Shown here: positions 8,591 to 19,500 of the stretch, one piece after another | How positions within the stretch are numbered: the first letter of the stretch is position 1 | Layout: every line of letters begins with the position of its first letter | From: Branchiostoma floridae | Taxonomy: Eukaryota; Chordata; Leptocardii; Amphioxiformes; Branchiostomatidae | DNA: 60,707 nucleotides | Direction of reading: 5' to 3' | NCBI RefSeq assembly: GCF_000003815.2 | Contig: NC_049990.1 | Location: 6,762,054-6,822,760 of the forward strand | Made by a program: the position numbers and the translations under genes | Notes under the pieces: model-generated | Databases searched by the model: none | The model's input: only the letters and a program-made list of their open reading frames with translations | What the model was told of the DNA's origin: nothing

Positions 8591-11500
8591 ATGGGTTTTT
8601 ACTGCCGTGTGGCGGTTGCTGTGGTCGTTGTGGTGATGTTGACACCAACAAGTCGCAGCCAAGACGACAGGACCGGACAGGTGCATGTAGGAATTCAAAG
8701 GAGTGGATCATTTTGCTCACCCGAGACTCACACAGTATCGTATAAAGTGTCATTTTGTGTTGAAATTCCTCATGTATCATATTTGTTGATAGATTTATCA
8801 GTACTCAATGTAACGTTAGGTTGTATCTCTGTTATATTTTATCTAACCGTTACCTCCCTCATGATCTTAATTAATGAATTCGACAAGCGGCCCGATTTGA
8901 GCTTCTCGTGAATAAATAATGATTCAAACAAACAAAACATCGTAGGTACCTTGATGAAGGTTAGACATCCATGTAATAAGATATGCCAAAAAGCAGCTAC
9001 TCATTGACAAGCAACTGGATATGACTTTGGGAAATCGTTGTATAGCGGACATGACTCCATTGAACTACACACATACCAACTGTAGTCTATAGCTTCTTGA
9101 GTCATGCTCTTATAATCACGAAACTGCCCCAAAACCAAACCACACGCGCAACGAACATAAGGCCACAGCAAGTAAATTTTATGGATGACCGCTCATCAAT
9201 TTTCACCTGATTTAAGAACAAAATGAGTGTAGTTGTAGAAGAAGAAGAGGGGTTTCTCATTGGAGGAGGCACCAAGAGTCGCTGGCCGACAGACAACGAT
9301 GGAAGAACTTCCTGAAGCCTTACGTACCACTGGGTACAGAAGAGGATTGAGTGAGTGAGTGAGTGAGTGAGTGAGTGAGTGAGTGAGTGAGTTGCCAGCT
9401 TGGCAAGGGATATATACCAGTGTACCACACTTATGTCACAAAACAGGGAACAGGGAAATCTACCACAAGACCTACGAGACGCTGTCATCATTACCCTGTA
9501 CAAAAACAAAGGGGAAAAGTCAGACTGCTCAAATTACAGGGGGATAACTCTTCTCTCCATCGCAGGCAAAATCCTGGCAAGAATTCTCCTAAACAGACTG
9601 GTACCTGCCGTTGCAGAACGCCACCTACCAGAGAGCCAATGTGGCTTCAGAGCTAACAGGGGCACCACCGACATGGTCTTCGTGCTCAGGCAGCTCCAGG
9701 AAAAATGCCGCGAGCAGAACAAGGGTCTATACGTCACCTTCGTGGATTTGACGAAGGCCTTTGACACAGTGAGCAGGAAAGGCCTATGGCAGATCATGGA
9801 CCGCCTAGGTTGTCCACCAAAGTTCCTCAGCATGGTCATCCAGCTACACGAGAGCCAGCATGGCCAGGTCAGAAGCAGGAACGACCTTTCAGAGTCCTTC
9901 CCGATCACCAACGGGGTGAAACAGGGTTGTGTCTTAGCCCCAACCCTCTTCACCATCTTCTTCAGTGTGATGCTCCAACAGGCCACAGAAGATCTCGGCG
10001 ACGAAGACGGCATCTACATAAGATACCGCTTGGATGGTAGCCTGTTCAACTTGCGGCGACTACAGGCCCATACCAAGACATTAGAGCAGCTCATACGGGA
10101 GCTACTCTTTGCTGACGATGCTGCCCTTGTGACACACACGGAGACTACCATGCAGCGTGTAACTTCCTGCTTTGCGGAGGCAGTCAGACTGTTTGGTCTC
10201 GAAATCAGCCTGAAAAAGACAGAAGTTCTCCACCAACCAGCTCCACAGGAGGTGTACCACCCACCTCGTATTATGATTGACATGTCAGAACTGAAGCCAG
10301 TCCACCAGTTCACCTACCTGGGGAGCACTATTTCCTCTGATGCAAGAATTGACAAGGAGGTGGACAATAGACTAGCTAAAGCAAACAGTGCTTTTGGCAG
10401 ACTCCACAGTCGAGTTTGGAAAAACAAGCACCTGAAGAAAGCCACAAAAGTCAGTGTCTACAGAGCCGTGGTACTGACGACCCTTCTGTATGGCTCAGAG
10501 TCATGGGTCACATATAGATACCACCTGCGTCTCCTAGAACGGTTTCACCAACGATGTCTTCGCACCATCCTCAACATACACTGGAGTGACTACATCACTA
10601 ACGTTGAAGTCCTTGAGCAAGCAGAGATCCCCAGCATCGAGGCCACCCTGATGAAGACGCAGTTGCGCTGGGCAGGTCATGTCTCAAGAATGGAGGATCA
10701 TCGTCTGCCAAAGATTGTCCTCTATGGCGAACTCTCCACCGGCCACCGCCGCAGGGGAGCACCAAAGAAGAGATTCAAAGACTCTCTGAAGAAATCTCTG
10801 GCTTCTTGCCACATCGACCTTCACCAATGGTCAGCCCTTGCTGCTGAACGTGAGGCTTGGCGACACACTGTAAACCAGTCAGTCACTACCTTCGAGACGA
10901 ACCGCAAAGCTGCACTTGTAGAGAAGCGCAGTAGGAGGAAGACCCGCAAAGTCACGGCTCCAACTACAGACCTAGCATTGACCTGCAGCCGCTGCGGCCG
11001 AGTCTGCCTGTCACGGATTGGGCTCGTCAGCCACCAGCGCGCCTGCACCAGACGTGTGAAACAACCCTAGACGATCTTCGTCAGCGAAGAAAAGCCGAGA
11101 GAGACCACACTGATGTCACTTTAACTACACTAGTTCACTTCTTTAATACAGGAATGAATGCCTTGTTAGTTGTGATGCCACGTTTTGTCACTTCAAATCT
11201 TGTTACGACGTTTATGGTGTATATTTTGAAAATTGAGCCATCTCGTTTTTTTTCATTCTCCTACACAGAGGGACCACAGTCGTGTCTAAACTCCCCATAG
11301 GCTAGTGCCGTTGGGGACGTGGCGTTTTATCGCGCTATCTCATTATTTTTGCATTCTGCATAGGATGCCATCCATTAAATTTACTTGCTGTGGCCTAAGT
11401 TTCTTTGGAAATGACACCGAGGGTTTTCTTTCCATGCGGAAGAATAAGGTAAACATAGAGTCACGTATTCGATGGTGTGTGTGTGTGAGGGGGGGGGGGG

Positions 11501-14500
11501 GGGGGGGTTACAATAATAAGGAGCTCTATGGACAAGCACCCCTTTTGGGGGGGGCGGGCATCACTATGAAAGTTCATTCCGCAGGGCATTACTGATACAA
11601 AAGTTCAGGCCCCAGTGGTAACGTTACCTGTAGGTAACATGAAAGGAGATGGACATATAGTGTAGAACAATATATTAAAAAACTGTTACCCCCCTTTTTT
11701 TGCGCATTTTCTTGTTTACAAAAGTACTTTCTTCATACGCCATGCTTTTTTGCCATTTCAAACAGTGTTGTGGCAGTTGCGTTAGCGGACCTCATGGGTT
11801 AACCCCGGTAACAGGGGGAACAACGGTCTCCCTGGGAACAATGGTCTCCCTTGCAACATCGGCACTCCTGGTCGTGATGGCGCGAAAGGAGACCGGGGGG
11901 GAGACTGGGTCTCCAGGCACAGCAGCCAGAGCGAGAGTGAAGCAGTGTGTCTGGAACAACCTGAATAACGACGCGGACTCCGGGAAGATTGTGGTAACCA
12001 TTCAACACAATCTCAGTATTAAACTTTCTATCCATTCGTATCAGCCTGGATGTCAGACTCCCGATCTCATTAATTCTATCTATCGATAGAGTCTAAATCC
12101 GAGCAAGGAGGTTGAGGATTTGGCTTGTGAAGGCCATGGAAACAGTCTGGCGTCCAGGCTACATGCATTTATATCGTCCATAGCCCGAGCGATTGAGTTA
12201 GTAGTGGATTAGTTTGTTCTATGTAGTATAGGTCTAGAAGACAAGGATGCATCAGTTTGAGATCAGTACCAAAAGGCAAACTTTGACACTAAACGGAACA
12301 AGAGTTCGTAGACCTCAGACCTGCATGAAATGTATTGGGTGTTTGTAGACTTGTGTAACTGGTTTGTTTATAACGGTGGTGGAAGTTGATTGTCCTGGAT
12401 AGATATCTTCTTCTGGATGTTTAACGCCCAAAATGCCCCCGCACACAAAAAAGGGGCAACCTGCAGTATTATGTTCAAGGCCCAAAATCAAACCTAACTT
12501 GCGAGACACCACCACCAATCCATTTACCAAAAAACATCACAATCGCACGTTTCGGTCTGGAGATATAGTGCCGGAAATGCCACTTTACACTTTATCAAGT
12601 TTATACACAAGGAGGCCCCAAATCAAACCTGACCGTTAAGACATATAGCACCAGAAACGCCCCCCCCCCCCCACACACCCAAAAGGCAACCCGCAGTGTC
12701 AAGTTCAAACACCAGGAGGCCTAAGATCAAACCTGGCCGTCAAGCTACTACCAACAAGGCATGTACCAAATATTGCGATCGCATGTTTTGTTCTGGAGAT
12801 ATTTCGCAAATAAAATACAGATAAAACACCCAGGACACAATATAAAACTTGACCATTAGTACAAAAGTGAGCAAATACAATGATGACACACGTATACATA
12901 GCAACTTACACATACCTTTCTCATTACACAACTGTTCAGTATACCCCTAACAACTTGAACAATAAAGAAGCACATACAGTACCACTTTTTGTACAATAAC
13001 GTTCCCTACATTTCTTCTTCTGTTTGGATAGTTGCTTTCACTTTCGTTTCCCCATGATTATCGAAAGCAGCTAACTTAGAGATCCTCGCAAACTACAACA
13101 CACCTCTGGAAGCACCAGTAAGATAACAAAAACATGCCCAGCACCAGTACAAATACACTTATGTACATGATAAATGACGTACGCTAGCGCAACTTTTATA
13201 TGTTACAGAAACACACCACTGGACACCTTATCTTTGGCTAATTGCAAAAGTTAACTGACCCTAATCTAAACAAGGGCTAAACCAAAAACAGACCTGGCAA
13301 ATTCAAGCAGATGTGAGGAGACCCCCAATTAACACAAAAATCAACATTCTGTGCCAGGTTCAAAGTCAATTAGGCCCAAAGTCAAACCTGACCGTCTGGC
13401 CACCACACCCAACCAATCTACAAAATACCATAGCGTTTGGAATGCAATTAGCACCAGGTGCGTCAGGCATGCGGTCGGCAGGCGTTGTGTGCGTCCGGAA
13501 TACGCCCAACATACGTACCTCATACGCAGCTATTCGCAGCACGGAAAATTCTATTGCGCAAAATATGCAGTCATACGCAACTGATGCGAATTTGATACGC
13601 TGAAGTCGTGACTAAAACGCCAGACGGGCTCGACGTACAATTTGATTTATTAAAAAAAAATTCCAAATGTTGAGCGTACGGCCGCGTATTGACAAAATTT
13701 CATGCGGAAATCATGCGCACTTGAAATATACGCAGGTGTGACCCCCCTTTAGCTTTTAAGTAAGTTTTTGGTATAAGTCGATGTGATGTGTTCTATATGC
13801 GAAATAAACACCGAGTTATACACCACAGAAAACATCACAACCGACATAAACCATATTTAGGTCACAGAGTATGTTACCTACGGTCGCTCCTTCCCTTTCA
13901 AAGTCTGACACTAAACCTGTCCTGCAGTTCCAAAACAAACCGCTAGGGGGCCCAAACCTATACCACTTACTCTTTGCATCTAGAGCTGTCTATCACTAAA
14001 AATCATAGCCGCAGCATGTCCAGATCTCGAGACATCAAACCCGGAAGTTACTCTTCAGTACCGTAACTGGCAGCTAGGGGTCCCAAAATCTAATCGCCTC
14101 CGGGTCTCATCAAGACCTACTCATAAACCGAATATCGATACAATCCATCCAAGCGTTCTTGAGTTATGCTGGTCTTCTACACACAAACGCTACCCAAAAT
14201 ATAACCTTCTTGGCAAAGGTAATAAATTTCCCTTCATTGAAGGCACACATAGGAATCATCTGCCATCCCACATACAGGACTGCCAGTTCAACAAAGCGTC
14301 CTCAACAACCGCCCTGCGCCTGACGTGGAATGGCGAGCTCAGGTATCATGGATTCGGCTCGAGTGCCTGCCTGCGCTGGTTCTTCACTATTAACGGCGAG
14401 GAGTGCAGCAATCCGGCCCCGATAGACGGCATAGCGTACACTTACGGCTTTGACATCCATCGTGTTTCAACAAGTAAGGAGTTAGATCTACTTCTTATGG

Positions 14501-15114
14501 AAAGAAAGCAAGCATCCTCTCGGACAACAGTACAAGGAAACTGCTTTGAAATAAAACAGGGCATATGTCAGAGCTTTCATTAAAGGAACGAAAAAAACGG
14601 AGTAGAAATTACTCAACAAAATACCTTATAGAAAGCTAGCCTGTCCATAATGAAATAAAGGTAACTTAGTCATGAAATGGTAGCATAGATCTTCGCGCTG
14701 TTTACGGGACCACTGTTTTTATTTTTTCCGATATATGCAAATTAATTTGATTTCTTGATTTGATTTAAATCCATTTGGTACACCTTTCATTCAGCCAAGG
14801 TTTTCATATTGATTACTATTAATAATATGCTATGCTCATTGCAAGCATTTGTAAAGATGATACACGTTACAAATAAAGTCAAAGTTCAACATGAGGCACC
14901 AGGCGTTAAAAGATACTGTAATTTGCCAAATAATGTGTAAAATATGTCGCTTTCCATTTTCCCAGTTGACGGCCTGTGCTACAACCTGCCGGCCGGACCT
15001 CTGATGGTGGCTTTGAATGTCGGCACATGCGCACATGGACAAGCTGCAGACGCCATGGCGGGCTATAATTCTTCCTCTAGAGTGATCCTGGAGGAACTGG
15101 ACATGGCTGACTAG
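8591..15114 (+). CDS. Gene B: secreted CTHRC1-like protein with disrupted collagen segment
   Basis: Exons are 8591-8680, 11766-11993, 14278-14473 and 14966-15114 (TAG); 663 nt give 220 residues. Residues 1 to about 22 are a signal peptide (MGFYCRVAVAVVVVVMLTPT). Exon 2 starts [12 protein letters not shown] like gene C, then loses Gly-X-Y (TPVTGGTTVSLGTMVSLATS) and recovers it at [20 protein letters not shown]. The other frame at 11807 to about 11900 still reads [15 protein letters not shown], so two compensating indels shifted the collagen rod out of frame without making a stop. Exons 3 and 4 encode an intact CTHRC1 C-terminal domain ([49 protein letters not shown]), although [11 protein letters not shown] is ADAMAGYNSSS. 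The first donor is GTGCAT, which is weak. It may be functional without a collagen rod, a decaying copy, or hold an assembly error. Confidence 0.8.
9349..9391. repeat. GAGT tetranucleotide microsatellite
   Basis: About eleven GAGT units run directly into the open reading frame of the LINE reverse transcriptase. Confidence 0.9.
9400..11070 (+). mobile_element. LINE (non-LTR retrotransposon) reverse transcriptase ORF, 5' truncated
   Basis: A 556-codon frame without stops opens at a TTG next to the GAGT array; the first ATG is at codon 11, so the real N terminus (and any endonuclease domain) is missing. RT motifs in order are LYKNKGEKSDCSNYRGITLL, FVDLTKAFDTVSR, NGVKQGCVLAPTLFTIFFSV, catalytic FADD (residues 237-240), the LEISLKKTEVL region and FTYLGSTISSD. 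The thumb-like part has LLYGSESWVTY and QLRWAGHVSRMEDHRLPK. Near the end CSRCGRVCLSRIGLVSHQRAC is a Cys2-His-Cys type finger. Of the LINE groups I know, the GHVSRM/RRGAPKKRFKD tail occurs in RTE- and I-like elements; the exact clade is open. The intact frame implies a fairly recent insertion into gene B's intron 1. Confidence 0.9.
11994..14277. other. Intron 2 of gene B, with divergent tandem repeats
   Basis: Units of roughly 200 bp with AAATCAAACCTxxC, GATCGCAYGTTT and TCTGGAGATAT occur around 12430-12830, with relatives near 13350-13440 and 13930-14170. The stretch 13450-13750 is rich in TACGCA/TGCGxA words and ends GGTGTGACCCCCCTTTAG, like the end of a MITE. No coding exon was recognised. 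Confidence 0.5.
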
Positions 15115-15717
15115 CGTGTCTCTGTCACTTGTTATTTTGAAATCATCTTCAAGAAAAATGGAGATATTGGTTTGGGTGTGTCTGTGTGTGTGTTTGTCTG
15201 TGGGCTCTTTTGTCAAACAAAATCTTCCAAGAAGAATAACTGAAGAAAGGAACGACGTATCACATTCTGTTTTGATTACTGTGCTGTTCTTTTGGCTGTA
15301 TTTTTCTCGAGTTTTCCTCTAAATCCGGCAGTTCATGATTTTATAGCACATTACCGGGTGGATGTTTGATATTTTTTGTTTGTGTGTCTGTACACATTAC
15401 GTGCCGTGTTAAATGTGGTGTTTCATTTCCCGATTGTTCTCCTGTAGTTAACTGTAAACCCAATGTATTATTACACACACAGGATGTCTCGGCAGAGAAA
15501 AGTTGTCGTCTATCAATTTTCCGTGTACTTAACACCGCCATGCTTACTTTTTGTTACAAAGTTGAAAACTGAAACCTGCTTTAGAACAACCGCAACAATA
15601 AAGAAACTTTTCAACTGTCACATAGACTGATATAGGTAATATCTCTACAAACTTCAGTCAAACTACACTCTTTCTTGGTTATGCATCAGTCATTTATACA
15701 ATGACATTCGACCGTGA

Positions 15718-16265
15718 CGACTCTTTCTGCTTCAGAGAAACAATCAACATATTTACTTCGTTACCTTGCTGCTGTGAATAAATATTGATTCCACAAGTCA
15801 TTTGTTCTCATATGTTCTTTGCTAGTGGGCTGGCATCGCAGTTCCAAATAGCACATGAAAGTAGAAAAGAAAAGAAAATGAAAAAAAAATTATAGACCTG
15901 GTGCCTTGGGTACCGTCATGTAAAGAACTACATTAGCTTGTCATTTGATGTAGTTAGAACGGCCAAGTCATTGGATTAAATCCATTAGACACATCTTGGT
16001 TGCCTGTGGTTTTAAACAATGACAATAAATTATTTTCCTTTTTGCGTCGCTTTCCTGAAACTTGACGTTCGTCCATTCGTATTTCCTTTCGTTCCTTTGT
16101 CCATGGTCTACCTCCTTATCTTTGTGTACGCTTTGTGATGTCTATTGCACACAACACTTGAAATTGGAAGATTTGTGGGTCCTGAAAATGAACTGGAAAA
16201 TTCTTCAGTTTAAAAAAAGGTTTTCGGCGTTAGCACAGTATCAAAACAAAAGACAAACCACTCAT
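15718..16265 (+). pseudogene. Relic of the MFS transporter 3' UTR (segmental duplication)
   Basis: The stretch follows 3955-4470 closely. Shared words include TTACTTCGTTACC, GCTGCTGTGAATAAA, GGTTGCCTGTGGTTTT, TGTGTACGCTTTGTG, GAAATTCTTCAGTTTAAAA-like and AAGGTTTTCGGCG. It starts just after the position of the MFS stop codon; the coding sequence is absent. It shows that the duplicated unit ran from the end of the MFS gene through a CTHRC1-like gene. Confidence 0.75.
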
Positions 16266-16338
16266 ACCCGGGCAGAATAAGAAATGCCTAGAATTCTTGC
16301 ATATGGAACACAGCATTATACTATTAGGCTCGTTCTAT

Positions 16339-16445
16339 GAGAGCGTCGCGAATTAAAACCGTAATACTATACTATTTTACTCGCTCCCTGAGAGCGTCGC
16401 CAAAAAGTATTGTCCAGTAGCTACAGATCGCAGTGCTGTCACGTG
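16339..16445 (+). promoter_or_regulatory. Candidate promoter elements of gene C (paralogous to those of B)
   Basis: GAGAGCGTCGCG (16339-16350), GAGAGCGTCGCC (16390-16401) and CACGTG (16440-16445) repeat the gene B arrangement, with 51 rather than 60 bp between the boxes. Confidence 0.35.
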
Positions 16446-16563
16446 ACAAGAAGAAGGATACATACATAGGGGTTACATTTACGTTGACGTCCGTCAAGGA
16501 AGTAGCAGAGTTCCGAGTCTTCCTCACAACACTTCAGTCTAGAACAGCCGACGAGAGTCCATC

Positions 16564-19500
16564 ATAAGTTTTTACTGCCGTGTGGCGGTTTTGGTGGTCG
16601 TTGTGGCGATGTTGACACCAACAAGTCGCAGCCAAGACGTCAGGACCGGACAGGTGGGAGGAGTGGGTCCTTCAGGCTCACCTGAGACTCACACAGTATC
16701 GTATTAAGTTTCATTTGTATTCAACTTCCTCATAACGTGGGTTCCGCGTTGGACGCATTACCTTCAACTTGGAACGAACTCGCTTCTTTACACATTGTAT
16801 TGCCTTCATTTCCGTTATAACGTAATGTTTTATATGGATATTACAAGGATATGTACATCTACAAATAACTATTTACAGAAATAGCTGTTGGCAAAAGTCG
16901 TCGCACAATATACGCAACTTCAAAGCTTAATCAAAGAAAACGTTAATGTCTTTTACGCCGTTGGACAAGATGAACTTTCCCATGAAACTTCGTTACTAAA
17001 TGTTAAGATGCATATATTGTGTAACGAATTTCCAAGCGTTGTTTCCGGATTGAGACAGGCGCAAAGACGAACAACACCTGTGAAGAAACAAAATATATTT
17101 GTTAGCCACTGTTTCGGAGACTGTTTCGAACCATTTCTGTTGACGCTCAAAGTATAAAGAGTTCTATGATGGACCCACATGCCAAGTATAGCAGTCCCTC
17201 CGTAACTTCTTGAGTTATGCTCTTGTTTAATCTATTATCACGAAACTGCTCACAAACTAAACCTAACTAGCTACAGAAAACAGACCTTTCTGAGAATGGC
17301 AACAATGGTTTCTTTTCATGCAACAGTATGAGGTTCACAGACAGTCAACTAAGTTTTAATGGTGCGGGTAGCAGCTTCACAATGTTAAACAGTGCTCTGG
17401 ACAAGTACCATTGTGGTGGCCAGTCATTGATTTGCACAGTGCATGACTATACTCATAATGTTTGTATATCTTACATTTGAACAAATAGATGCAATCTGCG
17501 AAAATGTTTTCAATTACTATTGCGTAAAAAATACTCTGTCCATTTTTGGAGTATTTTCTTGTCGCACAAGTATTCACACGTCATGTGTATATTTTTGTCA
17601 TTTCACACAGTATTGTGGCAGTTGCGTTAGCGGACCTCAGGGGTTACCCGGTGTCCCTGGCAACAACGGTCTCCCTGGTAACCACGGCGTCCCTGGCAAC
17701 AGCGGCGCTCCAGGTCGTGATGGCGCGAAAGGAGACCGAGGGGAGCAGGGACTGGTCGGCGGGGACGGCGCGAAAGGAGACCGAGGGGAGCAGGGACCGG
17801 TCGGTGGGGATGGTGCTAGGGGAGACCGGGGAGAAAAGGGGGAGACTGGGTCTCCAGGCACAGCAGCCAGAGCGAGAGTGAAGCAGTGTGTCTGGAACAA
17901 CCTGAATAACGGGGCGGACTCTGGGAGGATTGTGGTAACCATTCACCACAATCTCCTTTCTACCCATGTACAACGGTCTGGATGTCAGACCCCCGATGTC
18001 AATGATATCTATTGTTTATTAGAGTCTAACTCCGGGGAGGGGGCGGGGGGTTGTAGACTTAGGAGCATGTTGACCCTGGAGCCGATGATTTAGCTTGTGA
18101 AGTCCATGGAAACAGTCTGGCGTCAAGGCTACATATCGTTCATGTTCTATTAATTTAAGAGCAGTACCGCGAAAAAAAAAATAACGTTATATATATATAT
18201 ATGTATCCACATGATCTTACAATATGTATATATATGTGTATCCAAACATATTCATATACATTGTGACCAGCCTGCCCAGCTCTGTCCTGCCACTTGCTAG
18301 CAGGAAGAAAGTGAACAAAAACAATACATTTCCCTCCCGTCAACCGTGAAGATTAACATAAGAATCATCTGTCATTCCACCAACAGGACTGCCAGTTCAA
18401 CAAGGTGTCCTCAACAACCGCTCTGCGCCTGACGTGGAACGGTGATCTGAGGTACACAGGATCTGCCGCCGGCTGCATGCGCTGGTTCTTCACCGTTAAC
18501 GGCGAGGAGTGCAACAATCCGGCCCCGATAGACGGCGTAGTGTACACTACCGGGGTAAACGTCCACCGTGTGTCAACAAGTAAGGGACTATATATCTACT
18601 ATTTATGGAGAGAAAGCTGGCGTCCTGTCGAACAACAATACATGGAAGCTGCTTTGAAATAAAACAGAGCATATTTATGTGTGTGTATGTGGAATCAGGC
18701 GTTATTAAGTTACGGCAATTTGCCAAATGATGAAAATAGTACCCTATCCGCAGTGACCCCAGGCGAATCTCCGGAAGAAGGTTAAGGTATGGGCAAAAAA
18801 GTCCGGAGTGTCGACCGAAGGGTCACTGAACGGTCTACGAGCAGAGAACGGGAAAAAGGGCGGGAGGGCGGGTGTTTTAGTGCCCTTACTTCCCCAAACG
18901 TCCCACGTCTCTTGTGCAACACATCCACGGCAACGGGGACGGTCTGACACAAGCTACACCAATCTTCTTGTCCGCGGCTGGATTAGCGAATGTTCGGCGG
19001 GCCGCCCTAAACTCATCCAACATCTTCTTCTTCGCCGCATCCCAGCTACCCCCAAAGCGGGCTACCGCCATTTTCCAATCCCCGCTATCCAGTGTCTTAC
19101 CAAAAGAATCTTACTTCATCCAAGCCCCGCCAGACATTCTAGATCATTTGCCGCCCTATCTCTTTTCCCTTTTGGAACCGAGTTCAAAGCCATCCGCGGT
19201 AGGCGTGTACCAGGCCCAGTCACCTCCCCGCGCTTGACGAACGCAACAATAGACCCTTCTCCATGTTCCTAGTTCAAGATGTGTTGTTACCATCTCCAGG
19301 ATGGTGTCAAGCTCTTGATGTCGCTTGACAAGTTCCTAAACCGTACGAAACCTCACAAAGTTCAGACGCATTATGAATTCAATTTAGTTCCCAGCTTCAT
19401 AGGCCTGTCTTTCCATACCCTCCTCATATCTTTATACCATCCACTTAAAATCATACACCCTCAAGTCACTTCCGTCCATGTCCCTCTACTTTCTAAAGCT

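Larger units (their letters stand above)
8681..11765. other. Intron 1 of gene B, with a LINE insertion
   Basis: The left part (about 8690-9150) has stretches alignable to gene C intron 1 (GTATCGTATxAAGTxTCATTTGT; CTTCTTGAGTxATGCTCTT; ATCACGAAACTGC). The block from about 9159 to 11396, bounded by an imperfect inverted repeat and carrying the RT ORF, has no counterpart in gene C. Confidence 0.65.
15115..16563. other. Intergenic region B-C: gene 3' flank plus relic of the MFS 3' UTR
   Basis: The first 500 bp resemble the 3' flanks of genes A and C (AAGAAAAATGGAGATAT; GAxGTCTCGGCAGAGAAA). A candidate poly(A) signal AATAAA lies at 15597-15602. From about 15718 to 16265 it is a diverged copy of the MFS 3' UTR and downstream DNA (3955-4470). 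The last 230 bp duplicate the promoter region of gene B. Confidence 0.7.
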
